Below, piece after piece: positions 28,695-29,426 of a DNA stretch of 29,426 nt. Below the pieces are notes generated by a model. That model did not search any database. It was not told the origin of the DNA and saw nothing but the letters and a program-made list of their open reading frames with translations. The DNA is from a virus. The first letter of the stretch is position 1, and the number at the start of each line of letters is the position of its first letter. The stretch is taken from positions 1 to 29,426 of the IMG/VR virus record IMGVR_UViG_3300042346_000540; one strand, 5' to 3'. The position numbers and the translations under genes are program-made.

Positions 28695-29426
28695 TGGCAT
28701 CTACCGCAACAGCCTTCGACGGCTCACGCAAGCTCGCGCTGCGCGCCACGCTCGGCGCGTTCGCTGACGTCGCCGCGCAGCCCACCATGAAGGCACCGCT
28801 GCTCGCCAACGCTCAGTGCTCGTGGGTTGAGATGGCCTACGAGAGCGAGTGGAACGGCCACCCAGCTGGGCCGTTTGCATTCACGCGCGAAGTCTTCGGC
28901 GACATCAAACGCCTCTACGACGCAGGCGAGCAGCCGGTGCCCGTGCTCTGGGGCCACCCGCGCCACGACATGGGCGTGCCCATCGACGCGGCTGGCTGGA
29001 TTCAGGCGCTCGAGGTGCGCGACGGCGCGACGGGCTGCGAGCTGTGGGGCTACGTCGAGTGGACTGACGACGCCGCCAAGCGCATCGCGTCGGGCGCGCA
29101 GCGCTTCTGCTCAGTCGTTGTTGACTTCGCGCCGATTGACCGCGCGACTGGCGAGGTCGCTGGCCTCGCTGAGCTGTACGAGCTCGGCCTCACGCCGTCA
29201 CCGTTTCTACCGGGCATGACGCCCATCACTCTCTCCCGCGTCGGGACTCCGTCGCGGAGGTCAACAAGGAGTCTCGCAATGGATCCCACGAAGGTTTTGA
29301 TGGCAATCGCGACGGCGCTCGGTCTCAAGAAAGACGCGACGCCGGAGAAAATGAAGAAGGCGTTTGACGCGCTTGTGGCGCTTGCGGGCGCGATGGCCGA
29401 GGAGGCCATGCCCGCTGCGACGATCA
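28694..29426 (+). CDS. Mu I-like protease/scaffold protein (partial at window end)
   Basis: ATG at 28694 overlaps the upstream TAA (TAATG); the frame is open to the window end (244 residues so far). WGHPRHDMGVPIDAAGWI, RFCSVVVDFAPID and GEVAGLAELYELGLTPSPFLPGM match the phage Mu I protease family, which cleaves the scaffold and itself during head maturation. From residue 196 the character changes to a Lys/Ala-rich helical segment, the start of the scaffold part. The C-terminus lies beyond the window. Confidence 0.85.
   Translation, partial: MASTATAFDGSRKLALRATLGAFADVAAQPTMKAPLLANAQCSWVEMAYESEWNGHPAGPFAFTREVFGDIKRLYDAGEQPVPVLWGHPRHDMGVPIDAAGWIQALEVRDGATGCELWGYVEWTDDAAKRIASGAQRFCSVVVDFAPIDRATGEVAGLAELYELGLTPSPFLPGMTPITLSRVGTPSRRSTRSLAMDPTKVLMAIATALGLKKDATPEKMKKAFDALVALAGAMAEEAMPAATI
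29279..29426 (+). CDS. Nested in-frame scaffold start (Mu Z-like), partial
   Basis: ATG at 29279 is in frame with the protease gene (residue 196) and has AAGGAG at 29266-29271, seven bases upstream, a better ribosome site than that of the protease itself. In Mu, gene Z (scaffold) is the in-frame 3' part of gene I. The same plan is likely here: MDPTKVLMAIATALGLKKDA then a helical segment, made in excess as free scaffold. Confidence 0.65.
   Translation, partial: MDPTKVLMAIATALGLKKDATPEKMKKAFDALVALAGAMAEEAMPAATI

Noticed and set aside
1-29426. tRNA genes, rRNA, CRISPR arrays, insertion sequences, integrase or attachment site
   Set aside because: No cloverleaf, regularly spaced repeat-spacer pattern, transposase or integrase motif was found by eye; a tRNAscan or ISfinder search would be decisive.

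Overview
The window is a piece of a GC-rich double-stranded DNA tailed-phage genome or prophage. The packaging and head genes at the right end are Mu-like: a terminase large subunit, a DUF935/Mu gp29-type portal, a Mu F/SPP1 gp7-type head protein and the start of a Mu I-type protease/scaffold. Replication is not Mu-like. There is no transposase; instead there is a RecT-type recombinase, an SSB, a winged-helix initiator-like protein, a DEAH helicase, a RusA resolvase and a DNA methyltransferase. No integrase or CI-type repressor is seen. A membrane-anchored coiled-coil protein plus a lipoprotein beside the endolysin suggests a Gram-negative host. The host species cannot be told from the sequence.

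Layout. (1) 1-7061, rightward: virion-associated proteins and a lysis cassette (spanin-like pair, holin-like protein, zinc amidase), then more virion genes, closed by an intrinsic terminator with a cUUCGg loop at 7101-7149. (2) 13403-7153, leftward: an operon driven by two sigma70-like promoters (13453-13481 and 13017-13045). It begins with small unknown proteins and carries RecT, SSB, a ribbon-helix-helix (RHH) protein and the initiator-like protein. (3) 13575-15239, rightward and divergent: an RHH/AT-hook DNA-binding protein, two small proteins and an exported hydrolase-like protein, closed by a large hairpin terminator at 15314-15383. (4) 15468-24186, rightward: an RHH regulator, a ParB-like protein, the helicase, four tandem zinc-finger paralogues, the methyltransferase, RusA and a helix-turn-helix protein. 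(5) 24287 to the end: small and large terminase, portal, head protein, and protease with a nested scaffold start. Nearly all genes overlap by ATGA or TGATG, so translational coupling is the rule.

Main points for a second look. The portal appears to be joined to the Mu F-like head protein by a -1 programmed ribosomal frameshift (slippery C CCT TTC at 27702-27708, GGAGG upstream, hairpin 7 nt downstream). Four paralogous two-zinc-knuckle proteins lie head to tail at 19060-20754. A small RHH gene lies between two 30-bp copies of the 3' end of the SSB gene, as if inserted by duplication. The divergent control region is an AT-rich island with repeated half-sites beside an AT-hook gene.
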